Below the pieces are notes generated by a model. That model searched no databases. It saw only the letters and a list, made by a program, of their open reading frames with translations, and was not told the DNA's origin. Source: an uncultured Atopobiaceae bacterium (GTDB taxonomy: Bacteria > Actinomycetota > Coriobacteriia > Coriobacteriales > Atopobiaceae). Taken from it: 64,000 bases of DNA. The stretch spans positions 62,001 through 126,000 of the forward strand of contig CALULO010000004.1 in the NCBI GenBank assembly GCA_944321515.1, read 5' to 3'. Shown piece by piece: positions 28,615 through 40,884 of this stretch. Within the stretch, counting starts at the first letter, position 1, and each line of letters opens with the position of its first letter. The position numbers were made by a program, and so were the translations under genes.

Positions 28615-28719
28615 TCCGCTCACGGGTTTTCCAGGGACCGCCCACCGAGAAGTTCCAGCTCACGAGAAGGACACGGCGGGACTTACAATGTTGCCGCATC
28701 GAGCGGAAGGGGGGCTTTG

Positions 28720-29544
28720 ATGGACGGCGGGCGCGTACTTGCCGCGATTGAGACGGTCGTGGCGCGGACGCGGGCGAAGGACCCGCTTCGCGGCGAGAAC
28801 CTCGCGCTTCTCGCGTGGCCGGGAGGCGAGGAACCGCGCGAGCGCCTGGGGGCCGAGGGCTTCGACCTGATCTCCATGAGTTGCCCGCTCGGCGTCGTTG
28901 CCGGCAAGGCGGCCGCCGGACGGGAGCGGGAGACGGTGTTTCTCGCCCTGTACTTCAGGACCGAGCGCTTCGTCCAGGGGCTCCTGCCCATCGCCGCCCC
29001 GCGCTCGCACCTCTTCCGCGTGCTCACGTCCACGCAGCCCAAGCACGCCATACAGACCGTGAGGATGACGTCGCCCGACCACGAGCTCCTGAGCGATCTG
29101 TTCGCGCAGGAGGCCGTGACCTGCGCCGAGCGGCGCGACGGCTGGGAGCAGGTCGCGGAGGCCCTCGGGTTTGCAATCACGGCGGCGGTCAGCCCCGCCC
29201 TGCCCGAGGAGGAGCCAGCCTCGGCGGAGGAGACGCTCGCCGTGATCCTGTCCGACATCGCCGCCCGGCCGGAGAGCGTGACGCTCGCCGACCTCGCGCA
29301 GCGCTACTCCTACAGCCAGAGCTACCTCTCCGAGCTCATCCACGAGCGCTGCGGCAAGACCTTCGGGGAGCTCGTCCGCGAGCAGCGCATGGAGCGCGCC
29401 GCCATGCTCCTGCGGGCGACGAGCCTGCCGGTGGCCGAGGTCGCCCGGCGCGTAGGATACGCCGGCACGAGCAACTTCTACCGCGCGTTCCGGGAGCAGT
29501 ACGGCTGCTCGCCGGCCGAGCTGCGCGCGGGCGACCGGAAATAA
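28720..29544 (+). CDS. AraC-family transcriptional regulator
   Basis: About 274 residues. The C-terminal third is a double helix-turn-helix of the AraC/XylS type: VTLADLAQRYSYSQSYLSEL, then TFGELVREQRMERAAMLL and AEVARRVGYAGTSNFYRAF. The N-terminal two thirds, which should sense a ligand or partner, resemble no domain I can name. ATG 28720 has AAGGGGGG upstream. The gene converges on the ABC exporter pair that ends at 29642, so it may control that pair, as YbtA-type regulators do for neighbouring exporters; this is inference. Confidence 0.85.
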   Translation: MDGGRVLAAIETVVARTRAKDPLRGENLALLAWPGGEEPRERLGAEGFDLISMSCPLGVVAGKAAAGRERETVFLALYFRTERFVQGLLPIAAPRSHLFRVLTSTQPKHAIQTVRMTSPDHELLSDLFAQEAVTCAERRDGWEQVAEALGFAITAAVSPALPEEEPASAEETLAVILSDIAARPESVTLADLAQRYSYSQSYLSELIHERCGKTFGELVREQRMERAAMLLRATSLPVAEVARRVGYAGTSNFYRAFREQYGCSPAELRAGDRK

Positions 29545-29641
29545 CCTACATTTGGTTTTGTGAAGTCGGCGTTTGCCCAGTTGGACTTCTGACCACGCTT
29601 GTCAAATGTGGATTGTTTTCCAGGCAGCGCGCGGGACGGGC

Positions 29642-31249
29642 TCAGCGCACGCGCTCGAGGCGCCCTCCCTCGATGCGCAGAACCTGGTCGGCGGCCGCGT
29701 CAAGGTCGTCGGAGTGCATGATCGCCACGACGGTCCTGCGCCCGCGCAGCCCCGCCAGGTAGTCGCAGAGCCTCGCGCACGTGGCCGCGTCGAGGTTGGT
29801 GAGCGGCTCGTCGAGAAGGACCACCGGCTCCGGGCGCGAGAGCGCGCGAAGAAGCCCCAGCTTCTGGCGCTCGCCGAGCGAGAGGTTGATCGTGGAGCCG
29901 TCGATCTCCTTCTCCGCAAAGCCCGAGACGTCGAGCACGCGCGCCACCTCCGGGTCGGCCGTGCCGCCGAGCAGGTTGCACTCGAGGTCGCCCGTCACCA
30001 CCGGCACCGGGTAGGTGAGGTAGGCCGCGCGCGCAAGCTCGGGGGCGAGCTCCGCCGTGCCGTCGAGGTCGTCCGGGTCGGAGAGGCCGCGCAGGAAGTC
30101 AAGCAGCATGGACTTGCCCGAGCCGTTGGCGCCGCGCAGCACCACGAGCTCGCCGCGGCGAATCGTGAGGTCGTGCGTCTCCCAGAGTCGCCGGCCCTCC
30201 CCGCCGCGCTCGGGCGTCGCCCACAGCGTGCCGTCGACGCGCGCGATCACGTCGTCATCGTCACCCGCGCGCCGGAGCGCCTCGAAACCCGACGGCTCCT
30301 CGGCAGCCGCGGCCAGCTCGCCCAGGCGCTCCGCGTGCACGCGGTTGCCGCGGACGTTGGCAAGCTTTGAGAGCAGCGTGGAGAGCGGGGCCTGAGCGAG
30401 CTGCGCGATCTGGTACGCAACGAAGACCTGACCCGCGCCGGCCGCGCCCGTCGCGCAGCGCCAGACCTCCGCGGCCATCATCGCAGCCGCCAGCACGCAG
30501 GAGAGGATGCTCGGCAGCTCGTCAATCAGGGCCTCGTTGAAGCGGTAGCGCGTCACGAAGTCGAGGTAGCCTGCCGAGCGCTCGCGGTAGCGCGTGGAGA
30601 AGAAGGCGTCAGCCGCGGCGGCGTTGATCGAGCGCTTCTCCTCCACGATGCGCTTGGACTCGCCGAGCCAGGCGTCCTGTGCGGGAATCCCCTCGCCCTG
30701 GAGGCGCGCGAGGCGGCGGGCCGGCAGGCGCAGCGCGAGCGCGAAGGCGGGCACGTATGCCAGAAGCATCGCGGCGAGAAGGACGTCCTGTGCCGCGGCG
30801 ATCGCCACGAGCGCCGCGAGCGCCAGGCCTGAGCCGAGCACCGAGACGTTGAGGTCGGCGCACATGGTGCCGTAGACCTCTGTGGAGCCCGTGAGGACGT
30901 TGACGTAGTAGCCCTTGTCGTGCCGTGCGAAGGCTCGGCTCGGGGCCGCGAGCAGCTGGCGGGCCGCGCTCGCGGCCGCGTCCATGGCTCGCGAGACGCC
31001 CGCCCAGCGCGGCACCCACGCGCCGAGAAGGACCGCGGCGGCCGTGGCCAGCGCAGCGAGCGCGAGCGCCGCGACGAGGCGCGCGCCGACGTCCTCCCCG
31101 GCGGTGAGCGCGTCGATGGCGTCTCCCACCGCAAGGCTCGCACACGCGCAGGCAACGGTCGCCGCCGCCAAGCCAACGGCGCGGGCGAGGTTGGCGGGCC
31201 TGGGGTCGAAGACGGGGTAGGCACGGGAGGTGAGGCTTGCGCTACGCAT
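29642..31249 (-). CDS. ABC exporter, fused membrane and ATPase domains
   Basis: 535 residues: about six membrane segments in residues 20-300, then an ATPase domain with Walker A RGANGSGKS near 375, signature LSLGERQ, Walker B VVLLDEP with the catalytic Glu, and the switch His in AIMHSD. The Q-loop position reads TYPVPVV, apparently lacking the usual Gln. The start overlaps the preceding membrane-only subunit by 8 bases. Both subunits share RAF.RH..G.Y.N and EEPSGFE.LRR, so they are paralogues forming a heterodimer. The substrate is unknown (peptide, drug or siderophore are options). Confidence 0.85.
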   Translation of the reverse strand: MRSASLTSRAYPVFDPRPANLARAVGLAAATVACACASLAVGDAIDALTAGEDVGARLVAALALAALATAAAVLLGAWVPRWAGVSRAMDAAASAARQLLAAPSRAFARHDKGYYVNVLTGSTEVYGTMCADLNVSVLGSGLALAALVAIAAAQDVLLAAMLLAYVPAFALALRLPARRLARLQGEGIPAQDAWLGESKRIVEEKRSINAAAADAFFSTRYRERSAGYLDFVTRYRFNEALIDELPSILSCVLAAAMMAAEVWRCATGAAGAGQVFVAYQIAQLAQAPLSTLLSKLANVRGNRVHAERLGELAAAAEEPSGFEALRRAGDDDDVIARVDGTLWATPERGGEGRRLWETHDLTIRRGELVVLRGANGSGKSMLLDFLRGLSDPDDLDGTAELAPELARAAYLTYPVPVVTGDLECNLLGGTADPEVARVLDVSGFAEKEIDGSTINLSLGERQKLGLLRALSRPEPVVLLDEPLTNLDAATCARLCDYLAGLRGRRTVVAIMHSDDLDAAADQVLRIEGGRLERVR

Positions 31250-32279
31250 GGATTGCTCCTTCGGTCGAGGCGGACGGGACGGCGCACGGGCGGGAGGTTC
31301 TTCTCAGCCGCTCGAAGCCGCTCGGCTCGGCGGCCTCGCGCTCGAGCTCGCGCAGGAGGCCCACGTTCACTCGGTTCGCGGCAAAGACGCTCGCCATCTC
31401 ACAGAGGAAGGACATCGGCTGGCCGAGCAGACCCGCGAGCTGCCAGGCGGCAATGACCGTCCCCACGCCCGTCCTCCCCGTCGCCACGAGCAGCGCGCAG
31501 GCGACAACGGCGATCACCTGGACGAGCGTGCCAGACGAGGTGGGCAGGCTGGTCGAGAGCGTGTCCGCTAGCAGGTAGCCGCGGCGCCACCTGCGGTAGG
31601 ACTCGGTGCGCTCCCGGTAGCGCCGCCCGTAGAAGCCCTCGGCACCCGCGGCAACGGCGGCGCGGCGCTCCTCCACCAGGCGGCGGGCCTCGTCGAGCCA
31701 GGCCTCACGCATCGGCATCATCCTCGTCTGCAGCCGGTTCGCGGCACGCGACGGAAGCAGGGAGAGCGGAACGTAGACGAGCGCGCAGAGGGCGAGGACG
31801 CCCGCAAGCGTCGGGTCGACAAGCGCGGCAAAAACGAGCTGGGCGGCGAGCGAGAGCATCGCACCCGGCACGTACGTGCTCGTGGCCACGACGATGCAGC
31901 CGTGCGCGAAGGAAGCCATGTTCACAAGGTTGAGGTAGTGGCCGGCCTCGTGCCGCACGAAGGCGCGCTGCGGCATATGGAGCACGAGGTCGATGGCGCG
32001 CTCGGAGGAGTCGACCTCACGCCGCAGGTTGGCGCGCTGGGGCAACCAGCCGGTGAGACCGAAGGTGGCGAGCTGCGCCGCCAGCGAGAGCGCGAGATAG
32101 CCGAGAAGCGCAGGCGCGGCCGTGGTCGTGCCCAGCGCCCCGGCGGCAACGTCGCTCACGAGCGAGCCCGCGACGAGCGCCGCGGTCGCCGCGAGCACCG
32201 TGCCCAGGGCAGACCCGAGCGCGATGAGCGCGTAGCTCGGCCTCAGCTCGAAGATGGGAAACTGCGTGCGGTGCCTCAT
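31242..32279 (-). CDS. ABC exporter membrane subunit without an ATPase domain
   Basis: 345 residues with about six membrane segments (for example ALGTVLAATAALVAGSLV and VIAVVACALLVATG). It matches the membrane half of the downstream subunit along its length, including AFVRHEAGHYLN and AEPSGFERLRR, and stops just where the partner's ATPase begins. No ATPase remnant is seen before the partner's ATG, so the loss is clean rather than a frameshift. First gene of the pair; AAAGGAG lies upstream of its ATG. Confidence 0.82.
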   Translation of the reverse strand: MRHRTQFPIFELRPSYALIALGSALGTVLAATAALVAGSLVSDVAAGALGTTTAAPALLGYLALSLAAQLATFGLTGWLPQRANLRREVDSSERAIDLVLHMPQRAFVRHEAGHYLNLVNMASFAHGCIVVATSTYVPGAMLSLAAQLVFAALVDPTLAGVLALCALVYVPLSLLPSRAANRLQTRMMPMREAWLDEARRLVEERRAAVAAGAEGFYGRRYRERTESYRRWRRGYLLADTLSTSLPTSSGTLVQVIAVVACALLVATGRTGVGTVIAAWQLAGLLGQPMSFLCEMASVFAANRVNVGLLRELEREAAEPSGFERLRRTSRPCAVPSASTEGAIHA

Positions 32280-32304
32280 GGGCCGCTCCTTTCGACGAGG
32301 GAGC

Positions 32305-32334
32305 CGCGCCCCCGTTTTGGGAGGAGGGGGCGCG
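32305..32334 (-). other. Hairpin in the leader of the ABC exporter pair
   Basis: CGCGCCCCC pairs with GGGGGCGCG around a 12-base loop, 26 bases before the start codon, with no T run. It may modulate translation or end upstream transcripts. No promoter stands out in 32335-32460. Confidence 0.4.
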
Positions 32335-32463
32335 ACGGCCCAATCGTAGGGTCACGCAACCGCGCCGCAGCTCATGGACGCCGACCGCCCGAAGCGCCGT
32401 GACCATCCCGCCGAAATTCCGGCGTACCCGAGCGCCGTGGCATCGCCCGGGGCGTCGCGCACG

Positions 32464-32595
32464 GTTCTTCTCGCCAATGCGTGCGCCTGACTCGGGGCAC
32501 CGGGAGGCCAGCAAAAGCCCCGAGCCTCGCGCACGGAACCTGGTCCTGGAGCGTGCGTTTGGCTCGGGGCAGAAAAGCCACCCGGCGGCGAGAAG
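32464..32595. repeat. Inverted pair of GTTCTTCTCGCC-family motifs around a terminator
   Basis: GTTCTTCTCGCC (32464-32475) and the inverted core GGCGAGAAG (32587-32595) flank the hairpin at 32517-32570, as in the leuS-guaB gap. The gap 32280-32603 holds no gene that I can see. Confidence 0.75.
32513..32570 (-). terminator. Terminator after the glycosyltransferase
   Basis: GCCCCGAGCC pairs with GGCTCGGGGC, with an inner CGCACG/CGTGCG stem; on the minus strand the stem ends in TTTT. It lies 34 bases past the stop. Confidence 0.75.
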
Positions 32596-32603
32596 GGCGC
32601 GCC

Positions 32604-33908
32604 CTACGCGGCGCCGCCTCCCACGACGTCGTCAACGTTGACGGCGATGTCGTGCTTGGTGGGGACCCACTCGACCTTCTTGAACAGGGCCGCCACCGTG
32701 ATGGGGATGTAGGTCATCATGAAGATCGGGAACGTGAAGAGGTTGGACACGATGCGCCACTTCTTCTTTGTGTGGATCTTCTTGCGCTCGGAGATCGTGG
32801 TGATGACGGCGAGGATGAAGAAGACCACGTACATGGACGCGAACGTCATGATGAGCGACCCCACGCACATGTTGAGCTCGCCCTGCGTGGCGATGAAGCC
32901 GTGCGAGAGCGACCCAACGATGAGGTAGGTAGCGTTCACGAAGAAAGAGAGCAGCGTCAAGATCATGCCCGGCGCCACCGTCATGAGCATGTCGTAGCTC
33001 GCGAACTGGCCCTTGGAGATGCCCTTGACGAGGTCGCGCCCATAGCTGAAGAAGACCTGGTAGAAGCCCTTGGTCCAGCGCATGCGCTGCGTCCAGGAGG
33101 CCTTGAAGGTCACGGGCTGCTCGTCGAAGAACTCCGCGGGCGCATACCCGATCTGCACGTTGTTGGCGCAGCAGAACGTGGAGAACTGGATGTCCTCGGT
33201 CAGCGTGTGGAAGTCCCACCCGTGCATGCCGCGCACGATCCGCTCGGAGACCATCCAGCCCGACCCGGAGATGGCGCAGCTCGTCCCGACCATCATGCGG
33301 GCGTTGTTGAGGAACTTTGCCTCGCGCATGAACCAGAGCGCATAGGCGGAGCTCACCCAGCTGGAGTCGAAGTTCTTGGAGTTGCGATACCCCGTGCAGA
33401 CGAGGTAGCCCGCGTCGAAGGCCTGGTTCATCACGGAGATGAACTCCTTGGACACCAGGTTGTCGGCGTCGAGCACCACGAACGCCTCGTACTTGTCCCC
33501 GTACTCGTTCAGGATGCGGTCGAAGCCGTAGTCAAGCGCCCAGCTCTTGCCGCGGCGCGCGAGGTCGTTCCTGTCCCAGACGATGGCGCCGGCCTTCTCG
33601 GCCTCCTCGTGGGTGTTGTCCGTGCAGGCGTCGCATATCACGAAGACGTCCATGAGCTCGCGCGGGTAGTCCTGGGCGAGGATGGAGCGGACGAGGTTGC
33701 CGATGACGACCTCCTCGTTGTGCGCGGAGATGAAGAAGGCGTAGCGGTGCTGCTTCTTGGCCTTGGGCAGGCGAACCGTGCCGCGCGCCACCACGCGCAG
33801 GATGTAGACGATCTGGTAGAAGTAGGCCAGGGTGAAGAACAGCCAGATGATCAGGTTGAAGATGACGATCGGCGTGAGGCCGAGCCTGTTGAACTCCATG
33901 AGCGGCAT
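32604..33908 (-). CDS. Membrane family-2 glycosyltransferase, processive type
   Basis: 434 residues. A membrane helix (about 11-39) leads to a GT-A domain with FFISAHNEE, CDACTDNT, VVLDADN (metal-binding), TEDIQF (catalytic Asp) and QRMRW, the Q..RW motif of processive polysaccharide synthases such as cellulose, hyaluronan and poly-GlcNAc synthases. Three or four membrane helices follow. It probably polymerises or extrudes a surface glycan; the sugar cannot be read. It trails the ileS-lspA-rluD block by 40 bases. Confidence 0.82.
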   Translation of the reverse strand: MPLMEFNRLGLTPIVIFNLIIWLFFTLAYFYQIVYILRVVARGTVRLPKAKKQHRYAFFISAHNEEVVIGNLVRSILAQDYPRELMDVFVICDACTDNTHEEAEKAGAIVWDRNDLARRGKSWALDYGFDRILNEYGDKYEAFVVLDADNLVSKEFISVMNQAFDAGYLVCTGYRNSKNFDSSWVSSAYALWFMREAKFLNNARMMVGTSCAISGSGWMVSERIVRGMHGWDFHTLTEDIQFSTFCCANNVQIGYAPAEFFDEQPVTFKASWTQRMRWTKGFYQVFFSYGRDLVKGISKGQFASYDMLMTVAPGMILTLLSFFVNATYLIVGSLSHGFIATQGELNMCVGSLIMTFASMYVVFFILAVITTISERKKIHTKKKWRIVSNLFTFPIFMMTYIPITVAALFKKVEWVPTKHDIAVNVDDVVGGGAA

Positions 33909-33948
33909 GTAGGGCCCCCTTGGACTCGTCTTTGCGTCCTACCAGCTC

Positions 33949-34971
33949 TTACCAGCTGACGCCCAGCGCCGGGCAGATCGTCTCCCCCGCCGAAGTGCGC
34001 CCCATCGAGCTTTCCTTCAGTGATTCTAGTACATCGAGAAGGTCCTGCGGCAGGGAGTCCGCGAGCTCGATGACCTCGCCCGTGACCGGGTGGTCGAAGC
34101 GGATGTGCCAGGAGTGCAGGAACTGGCGGGAAAGGCCTCGGTTCAGCCGCTCGTCTCCCCTGCCGTAGAGCTGGTCGCCCACGAGGGGGTGCCCGATGTG
34201 GCGCATGTGCACGCGGATCTGGTGGGTGCGACCGGTGTAGAGGTGGCACTCCATGAGCGTGTAGCCGTCGTCCCGGCGGCCCGCCTCGAAGCGCTCGAGC
34301 ACGCGGAAGGTGGTGATGGCCTCGCGCGCGCCGGGCGCGTCCGAGACGGCCATCCTCAGCCGGTCGCGCGTGGAGCGGGCGATCCCCGTCTCGATGGTGC
34401 CCTCGTCGTGGGCCACGTAGCCGTGGACGAGCGTCACGTAGCGGCGGTCGAGCACGCGCAGGCGGATGAGGTCCTGCAGCGCCTTCTGGGTGGCGTCGTC
34501 CTTGGCGGCCACCATGAGGCCTGAGGTGTCCATGTCCAGGCGGTGCACGATGCCGGGGCGCTCCTCTCCCTGGAGCATGCCGAGGTGCTCGTAGCCGCAG
34601 TGGGCCACGAGGGCGTTGGCCAGTGTGTCGTCCACGTGGCCCGGACTCGGGTGGCAGACGAGGCCCATCTGCTTGGAGAGCACGATGAGGTGCTCGTCCT
34701 CGAAGCGGATGTCGAGCGGGATGTAGGGGTTGGGGGCGAGCGGGCCCTCGGCGGCCGGCCCCTCCTCCACGAGCGCGCGGACACGGTCGCCGAGCAGGAC
34801 CTTCTCCGCCTTGGAGGTGGCGGGGGTCTCGTTGATGGTGACGGCCCCCTCCTCCACGAGGCGGGCGCACGCCGAGCGGCTGGGCGTCTCGGGCGAGGCG
34901 GCGAGGAACGCGTCAAGCCGCATCCCGTCGGCCTCCGGCCCCACGAGCAGGTTCACGACGCGCGAGGGCAT
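33949..34971 (-). CDS. rluD: RluD-family 23S rRNA pseudouridine synthase
   Basis: Converts uridines in rRNA (and possibly tRNA) to pseudouridine. 340 residues: an S4 RNA-binding domain (LDAFLAASPETPSRSACARLVEEG) and the RluA catalytic core with HRLDMDTSGLM near residue 150 and YTGRTHQIRVHM. The ATG at 34971 has GGGGGAG 8 bases upstream, inside the end of lspA; an open frame 20 codons longer is rejected. It follows lspA by 2 bases, the common lspA-rluD pair. Confidence 0.93.
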   Translation of the reverse strand: MPSRVVNLLVGPEADGMRLDAFLAASPETPSRSACARLVEEGAVTINETPATSKAEKVLLGDRVRALVEEGPAAEGPLAPNPYIPLDIRFEDEHLIVLSKQMGLVCHPSPGHVDDTLANALVAHCGYEHLGMLQGEERPGIVHRLDMDTSGLMVAAKDDATQKALQDLIRLRVLDRRYVTLVHGYVAHDEGTIETGIARSTRDRLRMAVSDAPGAREAITTFRVLERFEAGRRDDGYTLMECHLYTGRTHQIRVHMRHIGHPLVGDQLYGRGDERLNRGLSRQFLHSWHIRFDHPVTGEVIELADSLPQDLLDVLESLKESSMGRTSAGETICPALGVSW

Positions 34972-34973
34972 GG

Positions 34974-35531
34974 CTAGCGCTCCCCCGCGGCCGCGCGCTC
35001 GCGCTCCAGGCGGGAGTCCCAAAGCCACCACAGCACAACGGCGAGAATAACCCCGCAGGTCACGAAGACGTCCGCCACGTTGAATACGGCAAAGTCAATG
35101 AAGGTGGTCTTGAAGAAGTCGGTGACCGCCCCGCCAAGGGTGACCCGGTCGATGGCGTTGCCTATGCCGCCGCCCGCCACGCAGGCAACCGCGGCGAGGA
35201 GCGGGAGGGGAACATCGACCCGCCTCCACGCCACCCAGAGGCCGAACGCCACCATGGCGACGGCGATTACGACGAACAAGGGGGCCGCCCCCTCCCCGAG
35301 GGAGAAGGCCGCGCCCGTGTTGTAGACAAGGCTGAGGTCCATGACGCCCGGAATGAGCGTCACGGGCTCGCCCGGGACGAGCGCCGCGCGGACGGCAGCC
35401 TTGCTCAGCTGGTCGAGGACGACCACGGCCGCTACGACCACGCAGAACAGGGCGAGCCGGCGCGCGGGGCCGGCAGCCCGGGTGTCCGAGCCGCCGGCCG
35501 CGCGCACGTCGTCGTTTCTAGAGGACGCCAC
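34974..35531 (-). CDS. lspA: Lipoprotein signal peptidase
   Basis: Type II signal peptidase that cleaves prolipoproteins after lipid transfer. 185 residues, four membrane helices, VVLDQLSKAAV near the N-terminus, VYNTGAAFSL, and the catalytic aspartates in GNAIDRV and FNVADV. GTG at 35531, two bases after the ileS stop, gives an N-terminal cytoplasmic stretch of about 25 residues, slightly long for the family. Longer frames upstream belong to another frame of ileS. Confidence 0.92.
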   Translation of the reverse strand: MASSRNDDVRAAGGSDTRAAGPARRLALFCVVVAAVVVLDQLSKAAVRAALVPGEPVTLIPGVMDLSLVYNTGAAFSLGEGAAPLFVVIAVAMVAFGLWVAWRRVDVPLPLLAAVACVAGGGIGNAIDRVTLGGAVTDFFKTTFIDFAVFNVADVFVTCGVILAVVLWWLWDSRLERERAAAGER

Positions 35532-35533
35532 GC

Positions 35534-38371
<2,838 letters not shown>

Positions 38372-38428
38372 GCTGCCTCCTTCGTGGCCCAGGGGAGGCG
38401 CCCCTGGGCGATTGTCCCCGGAACGCAC

Positions 38429-38697
38429 GGAAGCGCCCCGTCCCACATGCTGGGACGAAGCGCTTCCCAAGGCACTTCGCTTGTGAACCACCCAGCGAGC
38501 GGATTTCCGCCTTACTCGGCTGGCCTGTCTCGGCGGCCACTCCGGCGACGCCTACTCGCGCAGCGAGAAGAACGATCCTCTCGGCGGCGCTTTGGGGCCG
38601 CGGCTCGGGGGTGATCTTCACCTGGACGCGACCGCGGGCTCCCACCGTCCCCGCTCTCTCTGGGCCGCGCGACCCGGGCTACTCTCCCCGTCATCGC
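38429..38697 (-). promoter_or_regulatory. Isoleucine T-box leader of ileS
   Basis: On the minus strand the leader shows GGGGAGAGTAGCCCGGG and AGAGAGCGGGG...GGTGGGA (stem I conserved elements), a GTGAAGATCACCC segment whose ATC (38613-38615) would be the Ile specifier codon, and a T-box bulge TCGCT-GGGTGGTTCACA-AGCGA (38477-38497) whose UGGU pairs with the ACCA end of uncharged tRNA. A large hairpin (38429-38467) follows, without a T run, so the readout may be translational or Rho-linked. A second stem (GCCCAGGGG/CCCCTGGGC) lies just before the ribosome site. Confidence 0.85.
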
Positions 38698-38708
38698 CTG
38701 TGGTCAGG

Positions 38709-38737
38709 ATGGTAGCACGTCTGCGCGCGGAGGTCAC
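38709..38737 (-). promoter_or_regulatory. ileS promoter
   Basis: TGCTACCAT extended -10 (TACCAT at 38709-38714) with GTGACC 17 bases upstream, just before the T-box. Confidence 0.55.
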
Positions 38738-38961
38738 GCCCACGGCGCCGATGCACCGACTCTCCGCGGCGGCCCCAGGGTGAGCCGGCCGCGTGCGCCG
38801 CCGGCGTCGTAGTGGGACGAAAGCCTCCGTCCCCCTTGTCCCAGCCGGGTGGATTCTTTGTGCCGCGTTCGCACCGCGGTAATCTTGGGTATCAAAGACC
38901 CATGGGCCCTCGCCCGGCGAGCCGCCCCCGAACGGAACAACACGAAGGGCAACGGAACACG

Positions 38962-40860
38962 ATGGACATGAACGAGAACAAGCGTCGGCGCTCGATGCTG
39001 CTCTACATCCTGATCGCGATCGTCGCATACCTCGCGATCAGCCAGGCGCTTGGCAGCAACCTCACCGCCACCCACGTCGAGGAGGTGAGCTACAGCTCCT
39101 TCCTCAACATGGTTGACAACAACGAGGTCAAGGCGGTGGACCTCAACACCGGCACCAACGAGCTCACCTTCACCACCGGCGAGGGAGACTCTCAGAAGGT
39201 CTACACCACCACGATGTGGCCAAACGATGACACGCTCATCCAGCGCCTCAACGAGCACAAGGTAGACGCGGACGCGCAGATTCCCGACACGTCCAACAAC
39301 TTCTGGCTCATGATGCTCATCTCCTACGGCCTGCCGATCCTCATCTTCCTCGGCATCGGCTGGTGGCTCAACCGCCGCATGAAGAAGGCCATGGGGGACG
39401 ACGGCCCCTCGATGAACTTCGGAGGCGGCTTCGGCATGGGCGGCGGCCTTGGCAAGTCGAACGCCAAGGAGATCAAGGGCGAGGAGACCGGCGTCACCTT
39501 CAAGGACGTCGCCGGCCAGGACGAGGCCAAGGAGTCGCTCGAGGAGATCGTGAGCTTCCTCAAGAGCCCCGAGAAGTACAACGAGATCGGTGCGCGCTGC
39601 CCGCGCGGCGCGCTCCTGGTAGGCCCTCCGGGCACGGGCAAGACGCTTCTGGCCAAGGCCGTGGCCGGCGAGGCCGGCGTGACCTTCTTCCAGATCGCCG
39701 GCTCGGCCTTCGTCGAGATGTTCGTGGGCCGCGGCGCCGCCAAGGTGCGCGACCTCTTCAAGCAGGCCTCCGAGAAGGCCCCCTGCATCGTCTTCATCGA
39801 CGAGATCGACGCCGTGGGCAAGCGCCGTGACACGTCGCTGTCCTCCAACGACGAGCGCGAGCAGACCCTGAACCAGCTCCTCTCCGAGATGGACGGCTTT
39901 GACAACCACAAGGGCATCGTAGTCCTGGCGGCCACCAACCGTCCCGAGTCGCTCGACCCCGCGCTGCTTCGCCCGGGCCGCTTCGACCGCCGCATCCCCG
40001 TGGAGCTTCCCGACCTCGTCGGCCGCGAGGCCATCCTCAAGATCCACGCCAACGACGTCAAGATGGAGCCGGGAATCGACCTGGGCATCGTGGCAAGGTC
40101 CACCCCGGGCGCCTCTGGCGCAGACCTCGCCAACATCATCAACGAGGCGGCGCTGCGCGCCGTGCGCATGGGGCGGCGCCGCGTAACGCAGGAGGACCTG
40201 CTCGAGTCCGTGGACGTGGTCATCGCCGGCGAGAAGAAGAAGTCCACCGTCCTCTCCCAGCACGAGAAGGAGGTCGTCTCCTACCACGAGACCGGCCACG
40301 CCATCGTGGCGGCCACGCAGAAGGGGTCCGCGCCCGTCTCCAAGATCACCATCGTGCCGCGCACCTCGGGTGCGCTCGGCTTCACGATGCAGGTCGAGGA
40401 GGACGAGCACTTCCTGACAACGCGCCAGCAGGCCAAGGACAAGATCGCGGTGCTGTGCGGCGGCCGCGCGGCCGAGGAGCTCATCTTCGGAGAGATGACC
40501 ACCGGCGCCGCCAACGACATCGAGAAGGCCACGCAGCTCGCGCGCGCAATGGTCACCCAGTACGGTATGTCCGACAAGTTCGGCATGGTGCAGCTCGGCC
40601 AGCCCGCGAGCCGCTACCTCGGCGGCGGGCAGCAGCTCACCTGCTCCGAGGGCACCGCCCAGGAGATCGACGCCGAGGTGCAGGCGCTCGTTGAGGAGGG
40701 CCATCAGACGGCGCTCCGGACGCTGCAGGAGAACCGCTTCAAGCTGCACGAGATCGCGCACTACCTCCAGAAGAAGGAGACGATCACTGGCGAGGAGTTC
40801 ATGAACATCCTCACCCGTGACGACGGCTTCGCCCCCAAGATGCCCAAGACGGCCGAGTAG
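38962..40860 (+). CDS. ftsH: ATP-dependent zinc metalloprotease FtsH
   Basis: Membrane AAA+ protease that degrades misfolded and short-lived proteins. 632 residues: a membrane helix at about 12-29, an extracytoplasmic part, a second helix near 115-135, Walker [19 protein letters not shown], the second region of homology with RPGRFDRR, and the zinc motif HETGHA near 443. The zinc-ligand Asp follows later. ATG 38962 is chosen (ATG 38968 is possible); the ribosome site is weak. The upstream stretch 38738-38961 holds weak promoter-like sequence (TTGTGC and TAATCT, 16 apart) and small hairpins. Confidence 0.96.
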   Translation: MDMNENKRRRSMLLYILIAIVAYLAISQALGSNLTATHVEEVSYSSFLNMVDNNEVKAVDLNTGTNELTFTTGEGDSQKVYTTTMWPNDDTLIQRLNEHKVDADAQIPDTSNNFWLMMLISYGLPILIFLGIGWWLNRRMKKAMGDDGPSMNFGGGFGMGGGLGKSNAKEIKGEETGVTFKDVAGQDEAKESLEEIVSFLKSPEKYNEIGARCPRGALLVGPPGTGKTLLAKAVAGEAGVTFFQIAGSAFVEMFVGRGAAKVRDLFKQASEKAPCIVFIDEIDAVGKRRDTSLSSNDEREQTLNQLLSEMDGFDNHKGIVVLAATNRPESLDPALLRPGRFDRRIPVELPDLVGREAILKIHANDVKMEPGIDLGIVARSTPGASGADLANIINEAALRAVRMGRRRVTQEDLLESVDVVIAGEKKKSTVLSQHEKEVVSYHETGHAIVAATQKGSAPVSKITIVPRTSGALGFTMQVEEDEHFLTTRQQAKDKIAVLCGGRAAEELIFGEMTTGAANDIEKATQLARAMVTQYGMSDKFGMVQLGQPASRYLGGGQQLTCSEGTAQEIDAEVQALVEEGHQTALRTLQENRFKLHEIAHYLQKKETITGEEFMNILTRDDGFAPKMPKTAE

Positions 40861-40884
40861 CCCCTCGGCCGCGAGACGCGCAAG

